DNA of 64,000 bases. Origin: Halorussus halophilus (GTDB lineage: Archaea > Halobacteriota > Halobacteria > Halobacteriales > Haladaptataceae). A program made the position numbers and the translations under genes. Below, in pieces: positions 8,256-17,166 of this stretch. Each line of letters starts with the position of its first letter. Within the stretch, counting starts at the first letter, position 1. Location: positions 1,860,001 to 1,924,000 of the forward strand of contig NZ_CP044523.1 in NCBI RefSeq assembly GCF_008831545.1, read 5' to 3'. A model generated the notes under the pieces. It was not told the origin of the DNA. It was given only the letters and a program-made list of their open reading frames with translations, and did no database searches.

Positions 8256-9422
8256 TCACCGAACCATGGTACCAGATGACATGACTCGTGCCGTCGATTG
8301 CCACGCTGTCACGTCCTCCAGTGGGTTCGAATCTAACACCAAGAGGTCTGCTCTGTAGCCTTCAGACACTTTTCCGGAGTCGGAGAGTCCCAGCAAGTTG
8401 GCGGCGTTGACCGTCGCGGCCTCCAACGCGTGCCGTTCGGAGAGTCCGTACTCGACCAGTAGTTCCAGTTCTTCGGGACTGTCGCCGTGGAAGTTGAACG
8501 GCGTCCCGGCGTCGGTTCCCATGGCGATGGGGACGCCGGCGTCGAGCGCGTGGTCGAACGCGTCTTCGAACGCGTCGGACGCTTCCTCGGCTTTACGAAC
8601 TGCGTACTCTGGGATTCCTGCCGTTGTTCCGGCCTCCTCGATGCCGTGGAGGGCTTTGGCTGTCGGCACCCAGTACGTCCCTCGGTCGGCCATCAATTCG
8701 GCCGCCTCGCGGTCCATGAACGTCGCGTGTTCGACGCTGGAGACGCCCGCGCGGACGGCGTTCTTGATGCCCGCCGTGCCGTGGGCGTGGGCCGCGGTCG
8801 GAACACGCTTCGCGGCGGCCACTTCTATCAGCGCGGTCAACTCCGCTTCGTCGAGTTCGGGCGCGCCGACCATCGCGCCTTCCGTCAGGACACCCCCAGT
8901 CGCCATGCACTTGACCACGTCAGCGCCGCGCTTGAGTTGCTCTCGGGCTGCTTTCTTGACCTCCGGGACGCCGTCGGCCTCCCTGCCGAACCAGTGGCCG
9001 TGACCGCCGGTCATGATGACGTTCTGTCCGCACGCCAGCACTCGCGGGCCGTCGAGAACGCCTGCCTCGACCGCCTTGCGGGCGTCGAGTGCGAGCGAAC
9101 CGGGTGCGCCGAGGTCACGAACAGTCGTCACGCCTGCGTCGAGTGCGGCTTCGAGGTTCGCCGCGGCACGGTACGCCAGCGTCGCTTCGCTGTCGTCTTT
9201 TGTCGAACTCAGGTCGGCCCGCCCGTCTGCCATCAGGTGAACGTGTGCGTCTATCAGTCCGGGGACGACGTACTGTCCGTCTGCATCCACGACATCGGCC
9301 GACTCGGGAGCCGTCGAGTCACCGCGTGCGGTCACCTTGGTAACCATTCCATCTTCGACGACCACGTCGGCGGCCCGCGCACCATCTGCGTCTACGACCG
9401 TTCCACCACGGAGTACCAGCAT
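8256..9422 (-). CDS. Amidohydrolase family protein (imidazolonepropionase-like)
   Basis: 388-residue metal-dependent hydrolase. Metal and catalytic motifs run in the usual order: DAHVHL near residue 60, a Lys in VVKCMATGG, HAHG, SVEHATF and the Asp of MGTDAGTP. The N-terminal and C-terminal beta-sandwich pieces (LVLRGGTVVDADG and GYRADLLVLDSNP) are typical. Members hydrolyse cyclic amides, peptides or nucleobase-like rings; many 'imidazolonepropionase-like' members are Xaa-Pro or prolidase-type enzymes. Cytoplasmic. The ATG at 9422 was chosen over a longer frame because the extra N-terminus would overlap the divergent SDR and lacks family similarity. Confidence 0.87.
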   Translation of the reverse strand: MLVLRGGTVVDADGARAADVVVEDGMVTKVTARGDSTAPESADVVDADGQYVVPGLIDAHVHLMADGRADLSSTKDDSEATLAYRAAANLEAALDAGVTTVRDLGAPGSLALDARKAVEAGVLDGPRVLACGQNVIMTGGHGHWFGREADGVPEVKKAAREQLKRGADVVKCMATGGVLTEGAMVGAPELDEAELTALIEVAAAKRVPTAAHAHGTAGIKNAVRAGVSSVEHATFMDREAAELMADRGTYWVPTAKALHGIEEAGTTAGIPEYAVRKAEEASDAFEDAFDHALDAGVPIAMGTDAGTPFNFHGDSPEELELLVEYGLSERHALEAATVNAANLLGLSDSGKVSEGYRADLLVLDSNPLEDVTAWQSTARVMSSGTMVR

Positions 9423-9503
9423 CGTCCCCTCTATTCGCGCGCTGGCCCCTAAATTACTAGGTACCGGCGAAAGAGCCAACAGACCGGGTGCCGCACGATT
9501 GGT

Positions 9504-10262
9504 ATGGCAGACACATCTCTCGACCGCGAGGCACCACTCGACGGCAAGACCGCGCTCGTCACCGGCGCGAGTTCGGGAATCGGCGAGGCGACCGCGCACG
9601 CACTGGCCCGCGAAGGCGCGAGCGTGGCACTCGCCGCCCGCCGCGAGAAGGTGCTGGAAGACATCGGCGAGAAAATCGAGAGCGAACACGGCGCGGAGAC
9701 CCTCACCGTCCCGACGAACGTACGGGACGAAGGCAACGTCGAGGAGATGGTCGAGACGACAGTCGAGCAGTTCGGCCAACTCGACGTACTGGTCTGTAAC
9801 GCCGGACTCGCTCGCGGAGAGTCCGTAGAGAAACTGTCCACCGACGACTACGAGACGATGATGGAGACGAACGTCGATGGCGTCTTCTACGCGACGCGGG
9901 CGGCGTTACCGCATCTCCGAGAACAACGAGGCAACCTGATTTTCGTGGGAAGTTTCGCCGGACAGTACCCGCGGCCGTTCAACCCGGTGTACGCCGCGAG
10001 CAAGTGGTGGGTCCGAGGCTTCGCCCACAGCGTCGAAGGTAACGTCGGTTCGGATGGCGTCGCGGTCACCGTCGTCAACCCCACGGAGGTCCGCTCGGAG
10101 TTCGGCGACAGCTACGGCCAGTCGTTCGCCGAGCGGTTCGAAGAAGGCGAGGTGACCGAACCGGAGGAAGTCGCGGAGGCGATTCTCTTCGCCGCGAAAC
10201 AGGAGGGCTCGACGGTCAGCGAACTCGACATCTACCGGCGCGACAAGTTCAGTGGGTTCTAG
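9504..10262 (+). CDS. SDR family oxidoreductase
   Basis: 252-residue classical short-chain dehydrogenase. TGASSGIG near residue 20, CNAG in place of the usual NNAG, catalytic Ser in VGSFAG and YAASK. The basic AARR after beta-2 suggests NADPH (inference). The C-terminus ELDIYRRDKF is characteristic of the YdfG/'SDR family' group acting on hydroxy acids or ketones. It is divergent from the amidohydrolase and convergent with the FAD/Fe-S oxidoreductase, whose stop is 4 nt away, so no operon is implied. Confidence 0.9.
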   Translation: MADTSLDREAPLDGKTALVTGASSGIGEATAHALAREGASVALAARREKVLEDIGEKIESEHGAETLTVPTNVRDEGNVEEMVETTVEQFGQLDVLVCNAGLARGESVEKLSTDDYETMMETNVDGVFYATRAALPHLREQRGNLIFVGSFAGQYPRPFNPVYAASKWWVRGFAHSVEGNVGSDGVAVTVVNPTEVRSEFGDSYGQSFAERFEEGEVTEPEEVAEAILFAAKQEGSTVSELDIYRRDKFSGF

Positions 10263-10265
10263 GAT

Positions 10266-13200
10266 TCAATCGAGCGCCTGCGCCACTTTCTCGATTGGGT
10301 GCGGTGGTTCGTCCCCCATCTCCTTGCCCTCCCAATCGCCCAACTGAGTCCGACACGAGGCTCCCGGCGCGACGACGGTGTCGCTCTCGCTCTGTTCGAC
10401 TTGCTCGAACAGAATCTCACCGATTGCCTGACTCATCGAGTAGTGTTCGGCCTCGTAGCCGAAGCTTCCGGCCATTCCACAGCATCCCGAGTCGAGGTCG
10501 TCAACCTCGTAGCCCGCCGCTCGCAGGACGCTCGCGGCGTGGCCGTCCTTCTTCGTCGCCTTCTGGTGGCAGTGGCCGTGATAGGTCAGCGTTTCGGCGG
10601 GGGCGTCGAAGTCGAGGTCGAAGTCGAACGAGTCGAGGTACTCACAGACGCCGTAGGTGTTCGCGGCGACTCGTTCGACGGACTCGTCCGAGAGCAAGTC
10701 CAGATAGTCCGACTGTAGCATCACTGCGTCGGATGGTTCGACTACCACTACGTCCCAGCCGTCCCTGACGCGGGGTGCGAGCGCAGCGACGTTCTGTTCA
10801 GCTTGCTCGCGGGACTTGTCGAGGAACCCCTTCGAGTGTGCCGGACGACCGCTCGCCGTCACGTCATCGGGAATTTCGACGCGGACGCCCGCGCCTTCGA
10901 GGACACTCACCGCGGCTTTGCCCGCGTCGGGATGGTTGTAGTTCGTGTAGGTGTCGGGGAACAGCAGGACCTTCCGAGTCGCGTCGTCGGTCCGAATCCG
11001 TGGCCCGCCACGATTCTCGAACCAGTCGGTGAGGCTCTCCCGGTGGAATTGAGGGAGACTCCGTTCGCTGGCGATGCCGACTGTCTCTTCGAGCAGTGCT
11101 CTTGCGCCCGGCATCTTGCTGGCCAGATTCGAGAGCGGAGCCAATTTACTCCCCAACTCCGAGAGGCGGTCGATGTTGGCGAAGATGCGTTCCCGTAGTT
11201 CCACGCCGTGGCGCTCGTGGTACTCGTGTTCGACTTCGGCTTTGAGTTTCGCCATATCGACCTCGCTCGGACAGTCGCGGGCACAGCCCTTACAGCCGAT
11301 ACAGAGGTCCATCACCTCGGCCATGAACTCCACGTCGAACTGCTCGTCTTCAGGCAAGTCACCACTCATCGCCTGTCGGAGCATGTTCGCGCGCCCTCGC
11401 GTCGCGGTGACCTCCTCGTCCGCCGCGCGGTAGGTCGGACACATTACGCCACCGGTCGTCTCTTGGCCGCCGCGACAGCCACCACAGCCGTGACAGAGTT
11501 CGACCATCCCCTGAAAGCCGTTCTCGTTGTCCCAGTTCAACTCGGGCGCGAAGCCCGCGCTGAACTCGTAATCGGGGTCGAACCGCAGGTTCTCGGTCAT
11601 GTCCACGTCACCGCAAACTTGGCCGGGATTCAGCAACCAGTTGGGGTCGAACGCCGATTTGAGGTCCCGAAACACGCCCCAGACGTGGTCGCCGTACAGC
11701 TTGTGGTTCCACTGCGTTCGGGCCCGGCCGTCGCCGTGTTCGCCAGAGACGGAGCCGTCGTACTCGACCACGAGGTCCGTCGCGGCGTCGGCGATGGCTT
11801 CCATCTGGTTGACTCCGGCCGGACTCTTCGTGTTCACGAGCGGCCGGATGTGCAGACACCCCGGCCCGGCGTGGGCGTAGAAACTGGCGAAGGTGTCGTT
11901 GTCCTCCAAGACCTGCTGGAAGTCCGCAACGTATTCCGGGAGGTTCTCCGGCGGCACCGCGGCGTCTTCGATGAACGAGATGTGTTTGGCGTCGGAAGTC
12001 CGCGAGAGCAGAATCGGCAGTCCGGACTTCCGGAGCTTCCAGAATCGCGCGCGTTCGGCTTCGTCGTGAGCTTCGAGGAAGCCGAAGGCGTTCGCGTCCT
12101 CGCTCTGGCCTCTGTCTTTCCTCAGTTCCTCGACCTTCTCCTTGCCGTCCGCGTCGTCCTCGGCGTAGAACTCCACGAGCAGGACCGAGTTCGTCCCCTC
12201 GGGGAGCATCTCGACCACGTCGCGAAACTCCTCTGTCTCGCGCGCGAGGTCGATGAGCACGTCGTCCAGCACCTCGACGGCGGAGGGGTCGTGGTCCACA
12301 ATCGGAGCCACGTCCGCCATCGCGGTGAGCAGGTCGTCGTACGCCAGCAACGCCATCGACTTCGTTTCAGGCACTGGTTCGAGACCGACTTTCGCCTCCG
12401 TGACGATTGCCAGCGTGCCCTCACTTCCGGCGAGCAAGCGCGCGAGGTTTACGGTGCCCGATTCTGAGTTCGACTCTTCGACGAGTCTATCCAGATTGTA
12501 CCCCGAGACGTTGCGCTTCAAATCGGGGTACGCCTCCTCGATGGCTTCGCTCTCTTCGTCCACGACGCGCGCAACTTCGGCGTAGATTCGCGCCTCGATG
12601 TCGCCTTCGGGGTCGCCCTCCGCACGGAGTTCGGCTAGCGTCACCTCGCCGAAGGTCGTCACGGTCCCGTCTGCGAGGACGACTTCACATTCCTCGATGT
12701 AAGCGTCGGTCTTGCCGTACTTCAGCGAGTGCGAGCCAGTCGAGTTGTTGCCGATGGCTCCGCCGAGCGCCGACTTATCGCCCCACGCGGGGTCCGGCGC
12801 GAACTTGAGGTCGTGTGGCGCGAGTTCCTGATTCAGTTCCCCCAGTATCGCGCCGGGTTGCGCGCGAGCGGTCTGTTTCTCCGGGTCCACGTCCAGCACG
12901 GTCCCCATGTGCCGCGTGAAGTCCAGTACGACTGCTTCGTTGACGGACTGCCCGGCGAGGCTCGTTCCCCCTCCTCTCGGGAGGACCGGAACCTCTCGGT
13001 CGGCGCAGTACTCCATCACCGCCGCCACGTCCGCCGTCTTCGTCGGGAAGACGACGCCGATTGGCGTCACCTCGTACGCACTGGCATCCGTCGCGTAGAG
13101 TTGTCGAGAGTAGCTGTCGAATCGCACCTCGCCGTCCACAAGCGACTGGAGGTCCGCGACGAGTCCGGGGCGCTGTACGTCGGCCGACTGGTAGTCGTAG

Positions 13201-13283
13201 TCGGCCCGTTCGTCGTCTGCGGGGTTGCTGTTGTCCGGTGGGTCGCCAGCGTCGCTTGTGTCGCTAGCGTCACGTGTGGCCAT
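10266..13283 (-). CDS. FAD-linked oxidase/Fe-S fusion (D-lactate dehydrogenase-like, Dld-type)
   Basis: About 1005 residues joining GlcD-, ferredoxin- and GlcF-like parts. In order: PCMH FAD-binding fold (about 55-290, with PRGGGTSLAGQ and the GGAIGNNSTGSHS loop), FAD-oxidase C domain (to about 560), cysteine-rich segments CHGCGGCRGG and CIGCKGCARDCP that can bind 4Fe-4S clusters, and two CCG domains (HGHCHQK and DSGCCGMAGSFGYE). Such fusions oxidise D-lactate or glycolate and pass electrons to the membrane quinone pool. Start: the ATG at 13283 is preferred to 13340 because a TATA-like box at 13354-13360 would put transcription downstream of the longer start. It is divergent from an Lrp/AsnC regulator that may control it. 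Confidence 0.9.
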   Translation of the reverse strand: MATRDASDTSDAGDPPDNSNPADDERADYDYQSADVQRPGLVADLQSLVDGEVRFDSYSRQLYATDASAYEVTPIGVVFPTKTADVAAVMEYCADREVPVLPRGGGTSLAGQSVNEAVVLDFTRHMGTVLDVDPEKQTARAQPGAILGELNQELAPHDLKFAPDPAWGDKSALGGAIGNNSTGSHSLKYGKTDAYIEECEVVLADGTVTTFGEVTLAELRAEGDPEGDIEARIYAEVARVVDEESEAIEEAYPDLKRNVSGYNLDRLVEESNSESGTVNLARLLAGSEGTLAIVTEAKVGLEPVPETKSMALLAYDDLLTAMADVAPIVDHDPSAVEVLDDVLIDLARETEEFRDVVEMLPEGTNSVLLVEFYAEDDADGKEKVEELRKDRGQSEDANAFGFLEAHDEAERARFWKLRKSGLPILLSRTSDAKHISFIEDAAVPPENLPEYVADFQQVLEDNDTFASFYAHAGPGCLHIRPLVNTKSPAGVNQMEAIADAATDLVVEYDGSVSGEHGDGRARTQWNHKLYGDHVWGVFRDLKSAFDPNWLLNPGQVCGDVDMTENLRFDPDYEFSAGFAPELNWDNENGFQGMVELCHGCGGCRGGQETTGGVMCPTYRAADEEVTATRGRANMLRQAMSGDLPEDEQFDVEFMAEVMDLCIGCKGCARDCPSEVDMAKLKAEVEHEYHERHGVELRERIFANIDRLSELGSKLAPLSNLASKMPGARALLEETVGIASERSLPQFHRESLTDWFENRGGPRIRTDDATRKVLLFPDTYTNYNHPDAGKAAVSVLEGAGVRVEIPDDVTASGRPAHSKGFLDKSREQAEQNVAALAPRVRDGWDVVVVEPSDAVMLQSDYLDLLSDESVERVAANTYGVCEYLDSFDFDLDFDAPAETLTYHGHCHQKATKKDGHAASVLRAAGYEVDDLDSGCCGMAGSFGYEAEHYSMSQAIGEILFEQVEQSESDTVVAPGASCRTQLGDWEGKEMGDEPPHPIEKVAQALD

Positions 13284-13353
13284 AGGTCGCCGTAGGGCGG
13301 GGTTGCCGAAAAGTGGTTGGCTTCGGGCAGGGCTCGTCACGACAGCCCGACAC

Positions 13354-13360
13354 TTAATTA
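13354..13360 (+). promoter_or_regulatory. TATA box of the Lrp/AsnC gene (possibly shared, divergent)
   Basis: TTAATTA centred about 29 nt before the ATG at 13386. Read on the other strand it is nearly symmetrical and could serve the divergent oxidoreductase, with a leader of about 45 nt. Confidence 0.5.
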
Positions 13361-13385
13361 GCGCGAGGACTTACACTCCCGGGAG

Positions 13386-13871
13386 ATGGACGAACGCGAC
13401 GTGACTATCCTGAAAGCTATCTCGGACTTGGGGACCGGCAGTCCCGAGAAGTTGAGCGAGGAGACGGACATCCCCGTCTCGACGATACACTACCGACTGA
13501 AGAATCTCCGCGAGGCTGGCGTCATCGAGAACGACCTCTACGACATCGACCTCGAAAAGGCCGGACTGGGCGTCACCGTCGTCGCGGAGGTGCTGGCGGA
13601 CTACACCGGTCCGTACGAGACCGTCGGCGACAAGATTCGTGAGGTCGAGGGGGTCACGCAGGCGTTCTTCACGATGGGCGAGACCGACTTCATCGTCATC
13701 GCTCGCTTGCCAGATAGCGACGCGGTCGAGCGCCTCATCAGTGATTTCGAGGCGATTCCGGAAGTCGAGCGCACGAACTCGACGTTCGTCATCTCGACGC
13801 TTCGGGACACAGAGCGACCGTTCCAGAGCTACAGTCTGGAGACGCTGATTTCGGAATTGGCGGAAGAATAG
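13386..13871 (+). CDS. Lrp/AsnC family transcriptional regulator
   Basis: 161 residues. An N-terminal winged helix (about 1-60, DVTILKAI.., PVSTIHYRLKNLREAGVI) is followed by a RAM/AsnC effector domain (about 65-145). Lrp-type regulators form dimers to octamers and respond to amino acids or other metabolites. It is divergent from the giant FAD/Fe-S oxidoreductase with only about 100 nt between the starts, so regulation of that gene is the simplest hypothesis (inference). Downstream is a gene of unrelated composition. Confidence 0.88.
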   Translation: MDERDVTILKAISDLGTGSPEKLSEETDIPVSTIHYRLKNLREAGVIENDLYDIDLEKAGLGVTVVAEVLADYTGPYETVGDKIREVEGVTQAFFTMGETDFIVIARLPDSDAVERLISDFEAIPEVERTNSTFVISTLRDTERPFQSYSLETLISELAEE

Positions 13872-13875
13872 AGTT

Positions 13876-14577
13876 CTACTCTTGGTTTCGTAGCGACGGC
13901 CATTTGTATTCGAATCCGGGTAGTGGTGACCCTATCCAGTCCAGAAATCCCTCAGTTTGGTTGGTTGTAAACTGGAGTTCTGTTCGGGTGAAATGCGGTT
14001 CCAACCCTTGTTCCGAAAATAAATTTTTCAGATATTCTGCTCGGTCAGCTTCGTTTGTTGCCTTTATCATCACACACGGTCGGTGATCTTTCTCCTGTGC
14101 AAGCCAACCGTCACAGACATACCACATTTTCGCTATCGTCGGCGTAATCGTAAGATCGCTAGGAAACCTTTTCTCCCCAGATCTGTACCACTGCTTAAGT
14201 TCGTGAAGTTGTGGATGTGATCGTGTCCGTAATCCGTGTAGGTCATTGTATTCTTCCCTGTTCGTTACTGTAAATTTCTCATGCTCCGATTCTGCGGCCT
14301 GTCTGTACTGGTAATCTGCATCACGATCTAAAAAGACACCCGTAGAAAGAACGCCAAAGCAGTCGTCCAAGTAGGAGAGAAATGCAGGATTCGTCATTCG
14401 AATACGAAAATGAGGGTTAGGGTCGCTTCGACCATGTATATCTCCATCCCCCATAAGTAGGCCAACAAGAATTTCAATTTGGTGTTCTGAAAACGACGGC
14501 CTTTCACACTCAGACCTAGCCCAGTGAGTTCCAAGTCGCTTGAAATTACGCCTGCAGGATGGACAAGTATCTGCCAC
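13876..14577 (-). CDS. Free-standing LAGLIDADG-type homing endonuclease
   Basis: 233 residues starting with GTG. LVGLLMGDGDIHG (about 37-49) matches the LAGLIDADG helix with its catalytic acidic residue, and AKMWYVCDGWLAQE (about 149-162) looks like the second copy. The N-terminus carries a zinc-finger-like CPSC...H...C arrangement (CPSCRRNF, then His18 and Cys24). Composition is clearly foreign: AT-rich third positions, and few acidic residues compared with every neighbour. It overlaps nothing, sits 5 nt from the end of the convergent Lrp gene and 42 nt after thyX, and is not inside an intron or intein. Predicted site-specific DNA cleavage. thyX is a classic host for introns and inteins, so the neighbouring gene may be its target (inference). 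Confidence 0.8.
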   Translation of the reverse strand: MADTCPSCRRNFKRLGTHWARSECERPSFSEHQIEILVGLLMGDGDIHGRSDPNPHFRIRMTNPAFLSYLDDCFGVLSTGVFLDRDADYQYRQAAESEHEKFTVTNREEYNDLHGLRTRSHPQLHELKQWYRSGEKRFPSDLTITPTIAKMWYVCDGWLAQEKDHRPCVMIKATNEADRAEYLKNLFSEQGLEPHFTRTELQFTTNQTEGFLDWIGSPLPGFEYKWPSLRNQE

Positions 14578-14584
14578 AACCTAA

Positions 14585-14606
14585 ATTTAGTCTATATTGA
14601 CTAAAT
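14585..14606. promoter_or_regulatory. Inverted repeat over the LAGLIDADG gene promoter
   Basis: ATTTAGTC (14585-14592) and GACTAAAT (14599-14606) form a perfect 8-bp dyad around TATATT. On the minus strand it overlaps the likely TATA element and ends 8 nt before the GTG start, a good place for a repressor. Being 14 nt past the thyX stop, it could instead act as a thyX 3' hairpin. Confidence 0.5.
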
Positions 14607-14619
14607 AGTTATCGGCATG

Positions 14620-15363
14620 CTATGGTGCTAGTCTGTTCTTTCGGTTTTTCATGTTCTCCTCGTAGTACGCGAACGTGATGGGACACCATTCCTTCGCCAA
14701 ATCAAGAACTCTCTCAGTCATTTCACGAATTTCCCATTGACTGTCTGCCGCCGCGCGCATGTCTGCGACGTGCATCAACATCCGGGCGTTCATCGACATG
14801 ACCATGTTCACCTCTGTCCCGATAGGGAGGACGAATCGGGCGTCCTCGGGGGGCATTCCCAAGTCGAGGAGTTCCTGGTACTCCTCGACGGACCGCTTGA
14901 CCGATTCTTGGAATATCTCCTCGCGCTTCTCGATGGTTTCGTCGTCCACTGCACCGCCTTTCTGGTTACGTCCGATCCAGTCCGGGTCGCTCGCGGAGGG
15001 CGGCGTGACGACCATCTCGCCCTCGCCCACAGCCTCGGGGTCTACGTCGTCGAACGCGACGTACCTCATACTCTGGACGTCGAAACTGACGTGGCGGTGG
15101 CGTGTTATCTGTGCCATGCAGGACCGACTGATGCCTTTCACTGCGAACGTCGCTTGGACGTGTTCGAACGGGCCATAGTGACCGTGGCTGAGGAGGTGGC
15201 CGATGAGCGTTCGCTTCTTCTCCTCGATGTCGTCGCCTTCGATGGACGCCATCCGCTCCTCGAACGTCTGGTCGCCGACGAAGTCGCTCATGTAGTCGTT
15301 GCGCGCGCCGGTACAGATGACCTCCTCGGGGTCGTCGGTGGCTTCCAGCAGTGTAACCTCCAT
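14620..15363 (-). CDS. thyX: FAD-dependent thymidylate synthase ThyX
   Basis: 247 residues, usual size for ThyX, a homotetrameric flavoprotein that makes dTMP from dUMP using methylene-tetrahydrofolate and NADPH and releases tetrahydrofolate. The signature reads RHRHVSFDVQSMRY: the RHR and the S...S-x-RY frame are kept, while Asp replaces the common Asn/Glu of the motif. Other conserved parts are ISRSCMAQITRH and the C-terminal LAKEWCPITF. No thyA is seen in the window. Its stop is followed by a dyad and the LAGLIDADG gene. The start at 15363 opposes an MBL hydrolase start at 15469. Confidence 0.95.
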   Translation of the reverse strand: MEVTLLEATDDPEEVICTGARNDYMSDFVGDQTFEERMASIEGDDIEEKKRTLIGHLLSHGHYGPFEHVQATFAVKGISRSCMAQITRHRHVSFDVQSMRYVAFDDVDPEAVGEGEMVVTPPSASDPDWIGRNQKGGAVDDETIEKREEIFQESVKRSVEEYQELLDLGMPPEDARFVLPIGTEVNMVMSMNARMLMHVADMRAAADSQWEIREMTERVLDLAKEWCPITFAYYEENMKNRKNRLAP

Positions 15364-15468
15364 GTGTCTCTGGTCGGTTCTCTCGTCGGTGCCATCAAAA
15401 ACGTTCTGTCGTCACCTCGTCCACCCCTCAACGATAGGCACAAACCCCCCGCGTCCCTACCGGCGAAC

Positions 15469-16044
15469 ATGATAACGAATCTTGCGCGCGGTGCGCAGGC
15501 GTTCACGAGCAACGCCTTCCTCGTGGAGGGCGAGCGGACGGTACTGGTCGATACGGGAGCGAACTTCGACATCGTGGCAAAACTCGAAGAACGCGACATC
15601 GACCTCGACGCAGTCGTGCTGACCCACACTCACCCGGACCATGTCGGCAACCTCCAAGCGGTCAAGGACGCCTTCGGCGTGGACGCGTGGGGCTACGACA
15701 CCGACCAACCAGGTGTGGACCACGCCATCGCAGACGAGGAGTCGGTCACTCTCGGCGACGACGAGTACGTAGCTTACCACACGCCGGGACACAAGAACGA
15801 CCATCTCTGTTTCTACTCGACGGCCGCGGGCGTGTTGTTCGCGGGCGACCTCGTCTTCCAGAACGGGAGTTTCGGCCGCACCGACTTGGAGGAGGGCGAC
15901 CGCGAACAATTAATCGAGAGCATCGACCGCATGCGTGCGGCGGTGGACGACCTCGGCGCGATGCACACCGGTCACGGGCCGAGCGTCGAGATGAATCCGA
16001 GCCAAGACATCGAGTTGGCGGCGCGCGCCGCTCGGATGAACTAG
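15469..16044 (+). CDS. MBL-fold metallo-hydrolase
   Basis: 191 residues. Zinc ligands appear as HTHPDH (about 46-51), His in TPGHKNDH, Asp in FAGDLVF and the C-terminal His in HTGHGP. Members include glyoxalase II-type thioesterases and lactonases; the short length without a C-terminal helical domain argues for a small generic hydrolase. The ATG at 15469 was chosen since the family begins right at the first beta strand; the longer open frame is antisense to thyX. Cytoplasmic, substrate unknown. Confidence 0.88.
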   Translation: MITNLARGAQAFTSNAFLVEGERTVLVDTGANFDIVAKLEERDIDLDAVVLTHTHPDHVGNLQAVKDAFGVDAWGYDTDQPGVDHAIADEESVTLGDDEYVAYHTPGHKNDHLCFYSTAAGVLFAGDLVFQNGSFGRTDLEEGDREQLIESIDRMRAAVDDLGAMHTGHGPSVEMNPSQDIELAARAARMN

Positions 16045-16060
16045 GCCGAGTCGAGCAGGA

Positions 16061-16858
16061 TTAGGTCAGGTCGAGCAACGCGTCGTAAGCCTCGGCGTAC
16101 GCCTCGTCCACTCGTTCTGGGGCTGTTCGTTCTTCGCCACCGAGTGCCGGAAGCGAGACGACCGCTTCGGGGTCGATGGGGTCTGTCACGTCGGAGACGT
16201 GCGCTTCGAGTCGGCCGTCGCGGGCGCTCCCGGAGGCGACGCTCCGCGCTCGCAAAAACCGGTCACCGCGATAGGCGGTCATCCGACCGGGTTCCACGAC
16301 TGCGACGGCGTCGAACTCCACGTCGCTGGTAGGAACCGCGATGTCGCCGTAAGACTCGACGACCGCACGCTTCGTCTCTCGAATCTGTTCGGCCAGTCGC
16401 TCGAACGCCGGGAGGTGACGGCTTCGAGTCACGGCGTCTAACTCGTCTACGGTCGTGACGCGGTCGGCGTCGGCGAGCGAGAGGTTCGCCCGCGCAGACT
16501 CGGGCACGTCGGCGTTGGCGTTCACGACGAACGAGTCGCCGACGCGGTCGCAGACGAACTCGCGGCGAGCCGTCCCGACGAGTCCGGTGTCGGGACCTGG
16601 TGAGGGTCGCCAGAGTCGATGGACGGGGTTGAGCGATTCCGGTTTCCAATCGCCGCGACTCGCGGCCGCGAGTCGCTTGGCGTCCTTACCGTAGAGTCGG
16701 CCTGCCTCGACCGCGCGGCGGTAGTCGTCGTGGTCGAACCAGTAGTCGTTGCCCGCACGCGGTTTGAACCCGACGCCGTCGATGCGGGCGAGCAGGCCGG
16801 TCGTGAACGTCGTCTTCCCGGCGTCTACTCGCGCACTGCCGACGACCAGTATCGTCAT
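16061..16858 (-). CDS. P-loop ATPase, dethiobiotin synthetase-like fold
   Basis: 265 residues. The N-terminus carries a Walker A-like loop GSARVDAGKTTF, resembling the deviant P-loops of DTBS/CobQ-type enzymes, and the rest is specific to haloarchaea. It overlaps the DUF5827 gene by 4 nt (ATGA), so the two are translated together. The ATG at 16858 was chosen because of that overlap and because the P-loop follows within about ten residues. Biochemical role unknown; a function with a small-molecule ligase or nucleotide-dependent regulator is possible. Confidence 0.8.
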   Translation of the reverse strand: MTILVVGSARVDAGKTTFTTGLLARIDGVGFKPRAGNDYWFDHDDYRRAVEAGRLYGKDAKRLAAASRGDWKPESLNPVHRLWRPSPGPDTGLVGTARREFVCDRVGDSFVVNANADVPESARANLSLADADRVTTVDELDAVTRSRHLPAFERLAEQIRETKRAVVESYGDIAVPTSDVEFDAVAVVEPGRMTAYRGDRFLRARSVASGSARDGRLEAHVSDVTDPIDPEAVVSLPALGGEERTAPERVDEAYAEAYDALLDLT

Positions 16859-17127
16859 GTGTCGGTCTTCAGTCCGTAGTAGCCCGGTTCGTCGTCGCTC
16901 TCGGGTTCGCCGACGACGAGGTCCTCCGCGTTGACGATGACCCACGGAATCGCCCAGTCCAGTAGTATCTCCTCGGTCTCCACGTCGATTTCGGCGTTCG
17001 GGTCGAGACCCTGCATGAGTCGGGCGATTTCGTAGACGGTGTACATCTTCTCGGGTTCCAGTAGTTCGTCGGCCTCGTAGAAGTCACAGGGGTGGAGTTG
17101 GTCGAACTCGTCCTTGGATTTCGGCAT
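16855..17127 (-). CDS. DUF5827-like small protein
   Basis: 90 residues, very acidic, starting MPKSKDEFDQLHP. It is compact, with no membrane segment or metal motif; the C-terminus ends GYYGLKTDT. I recognise it as a conserved haloarchaeal protein of the DUF5827 type. It is the first gene of a two-gene unit and shares a 4-nt overlap with the downstream ATPase, which suggests a partner or regulatory role. Upstream in-frame codons belong to the repeat region and were excluded. Confidence 0.75.
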   Translation of the reverse strand: MPKSKDEFDQLHPCDFYEADELLEPEKMYTVYEIARLMQGLDPNAEIDVETEEILLDWAIPWVIVNAEDLVVGEPESDDEPGYYGLKTDT

Positions 17128-17166
17128 GTGTCGGGCTACGGGGGTGTGGTGCGTAAAACGTTCGAA

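Noticed and set aside
14737-15468. Long upstream extension of the MBL hydrolase
   Set aside because: It is antisense to thyX; the family begins at 15469.
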